DNA from: Phenylobacterium sp.
GTDB lineage: Bacteria; Pseudomonadota; Alphaproteobacteria; Caulobacterales; Caulobacteraceae
Length of the DNA stretch: 64,000 nucleotides
NCBI RefSeq assembly: GCF_004299445.1
Contig: NZ_SCTC01000078.1
Location: 24,619-88,618 of the forward strand
Direction of reading: 5' to 3'
The first letter of the stretch is position 1. Each line of letters opens with the position of its first letter. Position numbers and translations under genes: made by a program. Shown one piece after another: positions 25,555-32,485 of the stretch. Under the pieces are notes generated by a model that saw only the letters and a program-made list of their open reading frames with translations, had not been told where the DNA came from and made no database searches.

Positions 25555-25929
25555 ATGAATGACGCTGAACGCACGCCGTCCGAGGCCCCGTCCGAGCCGA
25601 TTGGCCTCATCCTCGAGCACTGGGTCGCGCGTCTTGCTGGAGTTGTCCAAGATGGACGAGCACTTCGATCGCGCCTCGGAAACGCTGGTTCGGTTGAGCT
25701 CGGAGCTATCGCCCTCGAGGCCGCAGGCGCGGCCGAGCACACGTCGGCTGCCTGCCTCGAAGCTGCTCGCCTTCTCCGGGCCTACGTCAAGCGTGGCAGC
25801 GCCGATACCCAGCGGGACCTTCCGGCCATCGGTCGTCGGCGACGCTGGAGTTGGGCCACTGCCGCGAAAGTGATCGCCGCCCTGGCGGCCCTGCTCGGTG
25901 CGCTTGCGGCCTGGAGGAGCGCTCATTGA
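25555..25929 (+). CDS. Small membrane protein, possible lysis gene
   Basis: A 124-residue protein with a hydrophilic helical body and one C-terminal membrane segment (VIAALAALLGALAAW) preceded by RRRRWSW. The stop overlaps the next start. First of a row of membrane or secreted proteins (25.5-27.1 kb) that could form the lysis cassette. No enzyme is present among them. Confidence 0.6.
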   Translation: MNDAERTPSEAPSEPIGLILEHWVARLAGVVQDGRALRSRLGNAGSVELGAIALEAAGAAEHTSAACLEAARLLRAYVKRGSADTQRDLPAIGRRRRWSWATAAKVIAALAALLGALAAWRSAH

Positions 25930-26201
25930 AGCCCGAACACATCATCATGGGCCTGACGGCCGCGGTCTCCCTGGTGACGCTGATCAAGATGATCCGCGGC
26001 GCTGGCACCACGGCCGGGGTCGAAGAGGCTCAGATCAAGGCGTTGGTCGACGGCTTCGAGGCCCTGCGCGCCGACATCAGGACGATGTCCCATGCGCGTT
26101 TGCTCCCGCTGGAGAAAGACGTCGCGGTGCTGAAGGAGCGCGTCGACGAGGCCGGCCGGCGTCTGCAAGCGCTGGAGACGCACCCGGGGCGTCGCGGATG
26201 A
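25926..26201 (+). CDS. Holin-like membrane protein with coiled-coil tail
   Basis: A 91-residue protein from TTG 25926 (overlapping the previous stop); ATG 25947 is an alternative. One N-terminal membrane segment (GLTAAVSLVTLIKMI) is followed by a long helical domain (LRADIRTMSHARLLPLEKDVAVLK). The layout resembles small phage lysis or holin-associated proteins. No direct motif. Confidence 0.55.
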   Translation: MKPEHIIMGLTAAVSLVTLIKMIRGAGTTAGVEEAQIKALVDGFEALRADIRTMSHARLLPLEKDVAVLKERVDEAGRRLQALETHPGRRG

Positions 26202-26557
26202 TTCTCATCGTCGAAGACAATCTGTACCTGCGTCGCCTCTGGCTGTCCGTGCTCGATCGCGCGGGTCATGCAGCACACGGGGCGGCATCCGGAGGCGAGG
26301 CCATCGCGGCAGCGATCGAGATCCTCCCCGACCTTGTCATCACAGACCTCGACCTACCCGACATGAACGGCTTCGACCTCATCGCCGAGCTGCGCCCGCT
26401 CGGGTCGTTCCCGATCGTTGCCGTCACCGGGGCCACCGATCTCGGGAGCCTTGCTCATCTCGGATTCGCCGAGACCGTCATCAAACCGATCGCGACAACC
26501 GATATGGTTGCCCTCGTCGATCGACACCTGCACACCAACGGAGGACCCGCCGCATGA
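26198..26557 (+). CDS. Stand-alone CheY-like response regulator receiver
   Basis: A 119-residue single receiver domain from ATG 26198. All key residues are present: acidic pair E6-D7, phosphoacceptor D50 (ITDLDLPDMNG), T77 (VAVTGAT) and K96 (VIKPI). No output domain follows. It sits between a holin-like gene and a secreted protein, all with ATGA-type overlaps, so it is made with the late genes. It could intercept host phosphorelay signals (motility or development), but no partner kinase is seen. Stand-alone receivers are rare in phage genomes. Confidence 0.88.
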   Translation: MILIVEDNLYLRRLWLSVLDRAGHAAHGAASGGEAIAAAIEILPDLVITDLDLPDMNGFDLIAELRPLGSFPIVAVTGATDLGSLAHLGFAETVIKPIATTDMVALVDRHLHTNGGPAA

Positions 26558-27081
26558 AAGCTATCAAGAGGATCCTGTTCGCGTACGCGCTGATCGTTGC
26601 CTTCTTTCTCATCGCCATCCCCGCCGTGCCTTCGTGCGCCCACGTCGAGAAGGTCGCCACCGACTGCAACGCCACGGCGGATGTTGTCGCGGCGGTCGAT
26701 CGGGTGCTTGCCCACGATGCCTATGACGCTGAGATCGCAGCGCTCAATCTCGCCTTGTGCGTGGCGCGCGACGCGGTCGCGAAGGACCAGGCCGCGGTAT
26801 CGGCCGATGCGACGGCGCTCTCGGCGCACGACCCGCTCGCGAACGCGAAGCTGGTTCACGCGCAGGCTTGGCTTGCGGCCCACGGAGGCCAGGCGCCGGT
26901 CACGATCAAGGCGGGGCTCCCCGGCGGTGGTGGAGGCGGCGGTTGGTGCTGCTTCCATCCCAACGGCGGCGGCATCTGGCACGTCGGCGAGGTCGTGCCC
27001 GACGGGACGCTCGTCACCTCGGGCAATATCGCCGGGCTGTGCGCGAGCGGGCGGCTGCCGGTTCGGCAGGTCTGCCAGTGA
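26554..27081 (+). CDS. Secreted or lipid-anchored protein, glycine-rich
   Basis: A 175-residue protein. N-terminal signal: MKAIKRILF then hydrophobic ALIVAFFLIAIPAV, followed by PSC, a possible but imperfect lipobox. The middle is helical; a GLPGGGGGGGWCCF turn precedes a compact C-terminal domain with two more cysteines. Might be a spanin-type or periplasmic lysis factor; unproven. Confidence 0.6.
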   Translation: MKAIKRILFAYALIVAFFLIAIPAVPSCAHVEKVATDCNATADVVAAVDRVLAHDAYDAEIAALNLALCVARDAVAKDQAAVSADATALSAHDPLANAKLVHAQAWLAAHGGQAPVTIKAGLPGGGGGGGWCCFHPNGGGIWHVGEVVPDGTLVTSGNIAGLCASGRLPVRQVCQ

Positions 27082-27103
27082 CCTTTGTCTGCGAGGTGAT
27101 GAC

Positions 27104-27334
27104 GTGAGCTTCCTCGACATGAACGGCACCACTGCGTCCAACGGGTCGTCCGGCATCACCGTCTCGTCAATCCAACTGGCGTATCCACTTCCGATCGATC
27201 GCGACGGTAGACCGCTTCCTTTGTGTGCTAACTGTGGCAATGCGTTCATGGATCATTCTCTACTTCGGTCGGACTGCCCGGGGTACTCGACCGTCCTATT
27301 TCCAGGATGGCCTGGAGAATGGCCTAGGTCGTGA
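27104..27334 (+). CDS. Small CxxC protein
   Basis: A 76-residue protein from GTG 27104 with GAGGTGAT upstream. Contains CANCGNAFMDHSLLRSDC, a likely metal-binding loop. Its stop overlaps the next GTG. Unrecognised. Confidence 0.55.
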   Translation: MSFLDMNGTTASNGSSGITVSSIQLAYPLPIDRDGRPLPLCANCGNAFMDHSLLRSDCPGYSTVLFPGWPGEWPRS

Positions 27335-27549
27335 ACGAGCCATTCCGCCCCGTCCGTCTCCCCGTCAATGACGAGCGTCTCGCCGAGGTGGCGCGCCTCG
27401 GGCCTGCCGGCTGGTTTCGAGACCACGCCACGCACTCCCTGACATGCGGCTGCGCGCTGACCGAGGCCGACGCTAGCTGTGACGTCGGGGCGGCGCTGGC
27501 GAGGCTGGCGGCGCGCGAGATCGTGCCTCGGGCGGCGGTGCCTCGGTGA
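27331..27549 (+). CDS. Small hypothetical protein
   Basis: A 72-residue protein from GTG 27331 with two nearby cysteines (TCGCAL). Coupled on both sides by 4-base overlaps. Unrecognised. Confidence 0.5.
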   Translation: MNEPFRPVRLPVNDERLAEVARLGPAGWFRDHATHSLTCGCALTEADASCDVGAALARLAAREIVPRAAVPR

Positions 27550-27830
27550 GGCTCGTCGATCTCAATCCGCGCTGGGCCGGCGGCACCGATGACGACGCGC
27601 ACATCGGCATCACATTTGACTGCCCTGGGTCCTGCTGCGGGAACGCAACGATTAGGGAACGCATCTACGTGCCTTTCCGCAACCCGATCGGCGGCGGCGA
27701 TCCAATTCCGGGCGACCCGCGATGGAACCGAACCGGCGACACCTTCGAGACGCTGACGCTCACGCCGTCGGTGGATGCGAGCAATCGAGGCCACTGGCAT
27801 GGGTTCGTGACGGCAGGCGAGGCGAGATAA
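27546..27830 (+). CDS. DUF6527-like phage protein
   Basis: A 94-residue protein from GTG 27546. The pattern LNPRW, HIGITFDCPG, NPIGGGDP and DTFETLTLTPSVDAS..GHWHGFVT.GE is a conserved small phage family (DUF6527-like), with Cys and His residues suggesting metal binding. Function unknown. Overlaps the next start (TAATG). Confidence 0.7.
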   Translation: MRLVDLNPRWAGGTDDDAHIGITFDCPGSCCGNATIRERIYVPFRNPIGGGDPIPGDPRWNRTGDTFETLTLTPSVDASNRGHWHGFVTAGEAR

Positions 27831-28015
27831 TGCCTGACGTCGAGGCCATCGAAGATGCCTTCGCCGAGCTGGTCGAGCAGCAGCGCCAGCGACTGATCGA
27901 GCTCGTCAAGCAACACGGCTGGGAGCGCGGCGCGCGGATCTTCGGCTGTGCGCGACCGCATCTGGCGGGCGTGGTGTGCGTCTGCGGGGCGGCGGGCTCG
28001 GCAGTGGTGGCCTGA
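27830..28015 (+). CDS. Small helical protein
   Basis: A 61-residue protein from ATG 27830: acidic amphipathic helix (EDAFAELVEQQRQRLIEL) then a Cys-containing hydrophobic end (GVVCVCGAAGSA). Coupled to its neighbours by overlaps. Unrecognised. Confidence 0.5.
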   Translation: MPDVEAIEDAFAELVEQQRQRLIELVKQHGWERGARIFGCARPHLAGVVCVCGAAGSAVVA

Positions 28016-28269
28016 TGTCGCGCGACCTCTTGATGTTGGCGCTGACGTTCTTCTGCGGTGCCGCGTACGAGCTCGGCTGCGTGTTCTGGGTCCACTACTC
28101 GGAGTCGGACCGCCCGGCGCCGGCGGTCGGATGGTCGTGCTTCAACGCGCTCGTCACTGTCATCGGGCTTGGCGAGGCGCTGCATCGGCCGCTGTTCATC
28201 GCTGTCTACGTCGCGGGGTTCGGGACAGGGACGTGGGTGGCCATCTCGGTGAAAAGGCGACGGCGCTGA
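28015..28269 (+). CDS. Three-helix membrane protein
   Basis: An 84-residue protein from ATG 28015 with three hydrophobic segments (LLMLALTFFCGAAY, CFNALVTVIGLG, FIAVYVAGFGTGTWVAI) and a basic C-terminus KRRRR. Could be a holin by size and topology. It directly precedes ruvC with an overlap of one base. Confidence 0.6.
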   Translation: MSRDLLMLALTFFCGAAYELGCVFWVHYSESDRPAPAVGWSCFNALVTVIGLGEALHRPLFIAVYVAGFGTGTWVAISVKRRRR

Positions 28270-28817
28270 TGCGGTGCCTGGGCATCGATCCCGGCTCTCT
28301 CCGCTGCGGGTATGCGATCATCGATGTCGCGCCCGGCTTCCGCCTCACGTTCGTTGAGGCCGGCGTCATCACCGCCCCGAAGGGACGCGACCAGCACGCA
28401 CGGCTCGTCGAGATTGGTTGCGACCTGGAGGCGGTGATCGCCGACTTCCGCCCTGACACGGCCGCCGTAGAGGCTGGCTTCGTCCAGCATCTCAACGGGG
28501 CTCTCACCCTCGGGGCATCCCGTGGTGTGGTCTGCTATGTATGCGGGCGGGCCGGGCTGACCGTGACCGAGTACGCACCTTCGACCGCGAAGAAGGCCGC
28601 GACCGGGAACGGAGCCGCGAGCAAGGAGGATGTCGCCCGCATCGTTGCCGTTCGCCTCGGGCTCAGGAAGATCCCAGACGGGGACACGGGGGACGCGATC
28701 TCGATTGCGATCTGCCGAGCTGCCGACCGTGACGCCGGCTGGGTCGAGCGGCCGCGCGTCGCGAAAGCCCCCAACCCGTTCTTCATCGCGGTCCCCGGAT
28801 CGGACTCGGCCGTCTGA
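28269..28817 (+). CDS. ruvC: RuvC-like Holliday junction resolvase
   Basis: A 182-residue enzyme that cuts four-way DNA junctions. The RNase H-fold acidic residues are visible: D7 in GIDPGS, E in AAVEAGF, and the C-terminal DTGDA pair. The TEYAPSTAKKA.TGNGAASKEDV segment is the RuvC DNA-contact region. Last gene of the late block; resolvases of this type clear branches before packaging. Its end overlaps the start of the predicted Y RNA. Confidence 0.88.
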   Translation: MRCLGIDPGSLRCGYAIIDVAPGFRLTFVEAGVITAPKGRDQHARLVEIGCDLEAVIADFRPDTAAVEAGFVQHLNGALTLGASRGVVCYVCGRAGLTVTEYAPSTAKKAATGNGAASKEDVARIVAVRLGLRKIPDGDTGDAISIAICRAADRDAGWVERPRVAKAPNPFFIAVPGSDSAV

Positions 28818-28935
28818 CGACAGTCGTGCTATCGTCTCGCTCGTTGCTGGTTCGATTCCAGTCGGGCGGCTGGCAGGGGCGCCCGAGGGCGGTTGGTAGC
28901 CGTCAAGCGGGGTCGCTCCTCGTCCCCTGTCGTAG
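28801..28935 (+). ncRNA. YrlA-type Y RNA with a circularly permuted tRNA-like domain
   Basis: In order: a stem strand CTCGCT (28836-28841); a T-arm (28846-28862, stem GCTGG/CCAGT, loop TTCGATT); CGGGCG (28863-28868) paired with CGCCCG (28880-28885) as a closed acceptor stem; a D-arm (28888-28901, GGC-GGTTGGTA-GCC); and AGCGGG (28906-28911) pairing back to 28836. This is a tRNA core opened at the anticodon and closed at the acceptor, exactly the layout known for bacterial YrlA RNAs. Outside it, ACGACAG (28817-28823) pairs with CTGTCGT (28927-28933). It lies 0.5 kb before a Ro60 gene. Ends and the Ro-contact stem are not certain. Confidence 0.72.
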
Positions 28936-29181
28936 TCACCGCAGTCCCGGCGGCAGCGTCGGCTCATCTGGCCGGTCCCGCCACTCTCGGAACCTCCCCT
29001 TGACCTCTGCTCGTCGAGCTTCGATCTCAGGTGACGGTGGAGCGAACCCGAGGCACGTCCAGCACGTCACCGCCATCCATGTCGTTGTCGCTGGAACTCG
29101 CGTTCGACCGCACGCCGTTGGAGCAGGGTAGAGCTTGCCGAAGTGGGTAGCGATGGGGTTGTCGGCGGGAGCGGAGTGCAT
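28936..29181 (-). CDS. Small Cys-containing protein, divergent from Ro
   Basis: An 81-residue protein from ATG 29181. Contains TACGR and TWMAVTCWTCLGF, a His/Cys pattern frequent in small phage zinc-binding proteins, then a charged helical C-terminus. It ends where the Y RNA ends, and its start faces the operator-like palindrome at 29233. Moderate support: coherent composition but weak start signal. Confidence 0.5.
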   Translation of the reverse strand: MHSAPADNPIATHFGKLYPAPTACGRTRVPATTTWMAVTCWTCLGFAPPSPEIEARRAEVKGRFREWRDRPDEPTLPPGLR

Positions 29182-29225
29182 GCCGGCGAGTCTGGCCTGA
29201 CGAGCCGGGGGCGTGCAAAATAGCC

Positions 29226-29253
29226 TTGACCCAGTGTACAAAATAATTACACT
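29226..29253 (+). promoter_or_regulatory. Promoter overlapped by a palindromic operator upstream of Ro
   Basis: TTGACC (29226-29231), 16-base spacer, TACACT (29248-29253). The palindrome AGTGTA-N9-TACACT (29233-29253) covers the spacer and -10, in the AT-richest part of a divergent intergenic region, so a repressor could block the promoter. Arms resemble half-sites of the 36.7 kb operator cluster (TGTGTA), but spacing differs (9 versus 6). Confidence 0.5.
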
Positions 29254-29339
29254 CATGCTCGACGGGCCGACGCGGGGCGGTTACCTTCATTCGATACCCT
29301 CCTCGCAACACCTTGCCCGTCTAAAAACGAATTGGATTT

Positions 29340-29400
29340 GGCGAGCCGAAGGAGCGCGGTTATCTGGTTGATTCTCCGCGCCCCACCGAACTTGCTCGCT
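29340..29400 (+). ncRNA. Y-RNA-like Ro-binding stem in the Ro leader
   Basis: A 7-pair outer stem (29340-29346 with 29394-29400), then 5' CGAA against 3' CTT (29391-29393), then an inner stem (29351-29359 with 29376-29384, one A.C mismatch) and a 16-base loop. In animal Y RNAs the Ro site is just this: an outer helix ending in a C-G pair, CGA on the 5' side and CUU on the 3' side. It ends 20 bases before the Ro start, close to GGGGAGG. It may be a short second Y RNA or a cis element by which Ro controls its own mRNA. Confidence 0.6.
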
Positions 29401-29420
29401 GATTATCTGGGGAGGCCACC

Positions 29421-31004
29421 ATGTACGCGCGACACCTTGGATCGACGCCGCAGACCGAAGCGCTCCCGGGGCAGATCGCAAACAGCGCTGGTGGCTTCTC
29501 GTTCGCGGTCGACGACTGGACGCGCCTCGATCGGTTCCTGATCCTCGGGTCGGAAGGCGGCAGCTACTATGCGGCCGAGCGAAAGCTGACCATCGACAAC
29601 GCGGCCTGCGTCGAGCGATGCGTGGCGCTGGAGGGGCTGCGCACGGTCGCCCGTATCGTCGAAGTGTCCGACTCGGGTCGCGCACCAAAGAACGAGCCGG
29701 CGCTGATGGCGCTGGCGATCGCAGCGAAGCGCGGCAACACCGAAACGCGGCGGGCGGCGTTCGCGGCGCTCCCGAGGGTGGCTCGGATCGGGACGCACCT
29801 CTTTCACTTCGCCGAGTATGTGAAGGCTCTCGGCGGCTGGGGACGGGCGACGACCCGCGCGTTCTCCGAATGGTACCTGTCGATGGATCCGTCTCGCCTC
29901 GCGCTGCAGGCGATCAAGTACCAGCAGCGCGACGGTTGGTCGCACCGCGACCTCCTGCGCAAGGCGCACCCGAAGACGGACGACGCGACCAGGAACGCCA
30001 TCCTCCGCTGGATGGTCAAGGGCTGGGATGGCATCGGCACCGTGCCGCACGAGGATCCGGTGCTCGTTAAGATCTGGGCGTTCGAGCGAGCGAAGGTAAC
30101 GACCGACCGCAAGGAACTGATCCGCCTGATCTCCGACTACGACCTGCCGCACGAGTGCGTGCCGTCGGAAGCAAAGGGAGACCCGGCCGTCTGGGAGGCC
30201 ATGCTTCCGTCGATGGGCCAGACCGCGATGATCCGCAACCTCGGCAAGATGACCGCCGTTGGCTTACTCAAGCCGTTGTCTGCATCAGTGCGCGCAGTGG
30301 TCGACCAGCTCGGCGACGTGGCAGCGATGAAGAGGGCGCGCATTCACCCCCTATCCCTGCTCGTCGCGCTCAAGACGTACCAGCAGGGCCACGGCGACAA
30401 GGGATCGCTGGCCTGGGCCCCAGTAGCGTCGATCGTAGATGCTCTGGACGCGGGTTTCTACTCGGCGTTCAAGGCGGTCGAGCCGACGGGCAAGCGCCAC
30501 CTGCTCGCCCTCGACGTGTCAGGCTCGATGGGCAGTACCGCGATCGCAGGCATGGCCGGAATCACGCCGCGCATTGGATCGGCGGCGATGGCACTGGTCA
30601 CCGCGAACGTCGAGGAGAGCCACGCCTTCATGGGCTTCTCGCACCAGCTTGTTCCGCTGGCGATCTCGCCGCGCCAGCGACTCGACGACGCCGTGCGGGC
30701 GATCTCGAACATTCCGTTCGGCGCCACTGACTGCGGCCTGCCGATGGCCTGGGCGGAGAAGAACAAGATCCCGGTGGATGTGTTCTGCGTCTACACCGAC
30801 AACGAGACCTACGCCGGAAGCATCCACCCGGTCCAGGCTCTCCAGTCGTACCGGCAGAAGACGGGGATCGGCGCGAAGCTGGTCGTCGTCGGCATGGTCG
30901 CCAACGAGTTCACGATCGCCGACCCGGCCGACGCTGGCATGCTGGACGTTGCCGGGTTCGACACGGCGGCGCCCGCGGTGATCTCTGACTTCGCCCGAGG
31001 ATGA
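29421..31004 (+). CDS. rsr: Ro60/Rsr protein (TROVE domain + von Willebrand A domain)
   Basis: A 527-residue ring-shaped RNA-binding protein. TROVE HEAT-like repeats span about 20-340 (GQIANSAGGFSFAVDDWTRL, FLILGSEGGSYY, AERKLTIDNA). The vWA domain has its MIDAS residues: DVSGSMGS at 365-372, the GATDC threonine and YTDNE. Ro proteins hold misfolded RNAs in the ring and Y RNAs on the outside; with Y RNA they guide PNPase or help RNA repair and stress survival. GGGGAGG gives a strong ribosome site. Preceded by a Y RNA and a Y-like leader stem; followed with an ATGA overlap by a small winged-helix gene. Confidence 0.95.
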   Translation: MYARHLGSTPQTEALPGQIANSAGGFSFAVDDWTRLDRFLILGSEGGSYYAAERKLTIDNAACVERCVALEGLRTVARIVEVSDSGRAPKNEPALMALAIAAKRGNTETRRAAFAALPRVARIGTHLFHFAEYVKALGGWGRATTRAFSEWYLSMDPSRLALQAIKYQQRDGWSHRDLLRKAHPKTDDATRNAILRWMVKGWDGIGTVPHEDPVLVKIWAFERAKVTTDRKELIRLISDYDLPHECVPSEAKGDPAVWEAMLPSMGQTAMIRNLGKMTAVGLLKPLSASVRAVVDQLGDVAAMKRARIHPLSLLVALKTYQQGHGDKGSLAWAPVASIVDALDAGFYSAFKAVEPTGKRHLLALDVSGSMGSTAIAGMAGITPRIGSAAMALVTANVEESHAFMGFSHQLVPLAISPRQRLDDAVRAISNIPFGATDCGLPMAWAEKNKIPVDVFCVYTDNETYAGSIHPVQALQSYRQKTGIGAKLVVVGMVANEFTIADPADAGMLDVAGFDTAAPAVISDFARG

Positions 31005-31216
31005 CGCCTCAGAAACAAGAGTCCGCGGCCGACAGGATCGAAGCGGCCTTGCGCGCAAGTGCTGAGCCGATGACGATCGACGAGCTGTGCAAGGTCGCGC
31101 TTGGTCGAGTCGGCGCACGCGAACGAAACCTCGTGCGAGTCAACCTGCATCGACTTGACGAGCGCGGCCTGCTGACGAAATACGCCGCACGTTACGCGAT
31201 AGAGACAAAGAGTTAG
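31001..31216 (+). CDS. Small winged-helix-like protein coupled to Ro
   Basis: A 71-residue protein whose ATG overlaps the Ro stop. DRIEAALRASAEPMTIDELCKVAL and VNLHRLDERGLLTKY look like a winged helix (recognition helix then wing). It would be made at a fixed ratio with Ro, so it may regulate the Ro/Y RNA locus or be a partner. Confidence 0.6.
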   Translation: MTPQKQESAADRIEAALRASAEPMTIDELCKVALGRVGARERNLVRVNLHRLDERGLLTKYAARYAIETKS

Positions 31217-31235
31217 CCGGCGAGTCCGGCGAGGG

Positions 31236-31562
31236 CTACTGCCTCGGGAATCTGATCGTAAAGGCGACGTGCTCAGCGATCCGCGGAGGAGTCACGGTCA
31301 ACGCCAGTGTGGCGCCGTCGAAGGCCGCAGATGAGCCAGGGAACGACTTGGCAGCCCAGAACAGAGCGCGGGCCTCGATCTCTTCCTTGGTGAGCGGCGG
31401 CGCTTCCAAGTGCCGCACGACGACGTCGCGGGCGGCCGCCATGATGCGGTTCACCCTCCTCTGGTCGGCGATCATGGTGAAGCGCAGCTGCTGATCGACA
31501 GCTTCGCCGTGTTCCCGCCCCCTCTCCTCTCGGAGCCAGCGGCGGATGGCGGAGGTCTTCAT
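31236..31562 (-). CDS. Hypothetical protein ending the leftward early operon
   Basis: A 108-residue product from ATG 31562 (ATGA overlap with the upstream stop). Helical N-terminus (AIRRWLREERGREHGEAV), C-terminal strand-rich stretch. Convergent with the Ro operon, 20 bases apart. Unrecognised. Confidence 0.6.
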   Translation of the reverse strand: MKTSAIRRWLREERGREHGEAVDQQLRFTMIADQRRVNRIMAAARDVVVRHLEAPPLTKEEIEARALFWAAKSFPGSSAAFDGATLALTVTPPRIAEHVAFTIRFPRQ

Positions 31563-32017
31563 GGCGTCACGACCTGCACATTCTCCAACTGCGCAGAGGC
31601 TTCCCACGCGAGTAGTTCGTTCCATGTCCTAACGATCCTGGACGGGATCATTCCGCGTGATGACTGGAAATCCCGCCACTGGAGGCTGACCGCGCGCTGG
31701 ATCCCAGCGTCGATCTCTCGCACCTCGGCCTCGGTCAGGCGGACGTCGGCAGCCACGTCGGAAATCGGCACGCCCGCTGCCACGCAGGAGAAGATAGTGA
31801 TTCTCCTCGCAGCGTTCACCTGACGCCATGCGCGCGCAATGAGATCGGAACGGCGATTCTCTCGGGCGATCAGCGCACGCCACTCGGCCTGGCGCTTCGC
31901 CTGCTCGCGTGCCTCCTCGATCTCTTCCTGCAAGGCCAGCTCTTCGGCGCAATTGTGTATGTGGTGACAGGTCCTGCAGACCTTGTCCTTGCTCGGACGC
32001 CGCCGCCTCGCAGGCAT
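31559..32017 (-). CDS. Hypothetical protein with zinc site and HTH-like C-terminus
   Basis: A 152-residue protein from ATG 32017. N-terminal KVCRTCHHIHNC could bind zinc; the centre is a long charged helix; GVPISDVAADVRLTEAEVREIDAG resembles a helix-turn-helix. Possibly a DNA-binding early regulator. Both ends overlap neighbours by 4 bases. Confidence 0.6.
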   Translation of the reverse strand: MPARRRRPSKDKVCRTCHHIHNCAEELALQEEIEEAREQAKRQAEWRALIARENRRSDLIARAWRQVNAARRITIFSCVAAGVPISDVAADVRLTEAEVREIDAGIQRAVSLQWRDFQSSRGMIPSRIVRTWNELLAWEASAQLENVQVVTP

Positions 32018-32202
32018 CACCCGTCGGCCTTCCGCCGCATCGGCCGCTTCGGGATCTTCGACCCGCCGTCCTTCAGGTCCTTGATCGCCCGCGCGCCGTT
32101 GAGCACCGGTCGGAACCCGGTCGGCGTGCGCTCGATGCTCATCGTGAACCCGAGAGTGCGGAACGCCGCCATCCACTCGTCGGTGTGGTCCTTGGTCGCC
32201 AT
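32017..32202 (-). CDS. Small hypothetical protein
   Basis: A 61-residue protein from ATG 32202, chosen over GTG 32226 because it makes a perfect ATGA overlap. Contains EWMAAFRTLGFTMSIERTPTGFRPVLN. Unrecognised. Confidence 0.55.
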   Translation of the reverse strand: MATKDHTDEWMAAFRTLGFTMSIERTPTGFRPVLNGARAIKDLKDGGSKIPKRPMRRKADG

Positions 32203-32483
32203 CAGCCGCCCGTCTTTCGTCGCCACCGAACAGGTCTATCGATCCGGACCGGATTGTCGTCAACGAGGACTGAGCCCCCCTGCGCTTCCTGCGGCTCGAC
32301 GAGAACGAAGTACCCAGGAACGCCCGTCCTCGCATCCGCCGTGAATAGCCAGCAGTCTCCGATGGGCGCGGCTTCGAAGTCCGAGGCGTCAGGAAACCAG
32401 GCCCGGATTGCCGTCTGAGGGTGGCGGGTCTCGCCGGCCTGGTGCGATCCGATCATGTCGAACCGGTAAAGGACTCGGCCCAC
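32202..32483 (-). CDS. Small protein, paralogue of the gene at 2560-2880
   Basis: A 93-residue protein from GTG 32483 with GGGAGG 6 bases upstream. Begins MGRVLYRFDM and shares HQAGETRHPQ, AWFPDASDFE and DCWLF with the protein next to dapB, 30 kb away. The shared half is N-terminal; the ends differ. Family unknown. Two copies in one phage suggest a useful but dispensable activity. Confidence 0.7.
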   Translation of the reverse strand: MGRVLYRFDMIGSHQAGETRHPQTAIRAWFPDASDFEAAPIGDCWLFTADARTGVPGYFVLVEPQEAQGGSVLVDDNPVRIDRPVRWRRKTGG

Positions 32484-32485
32484 GG

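Noticed and set aside
28809..28869. Ordinary tRNA using the T-arm at 28846
   Set aside because: GCCGTCT could pair with the bases after the T-arm, but the space left is about 11 bases too short for D- and anticodon arms. The permuted Y RNA fold explains the sequence better.
28997..29007. CTTGACC as the 3' strand of a further Y RNA
   Set aside because: No matching GGTC-CGA strand lies in a suitable upstream position.
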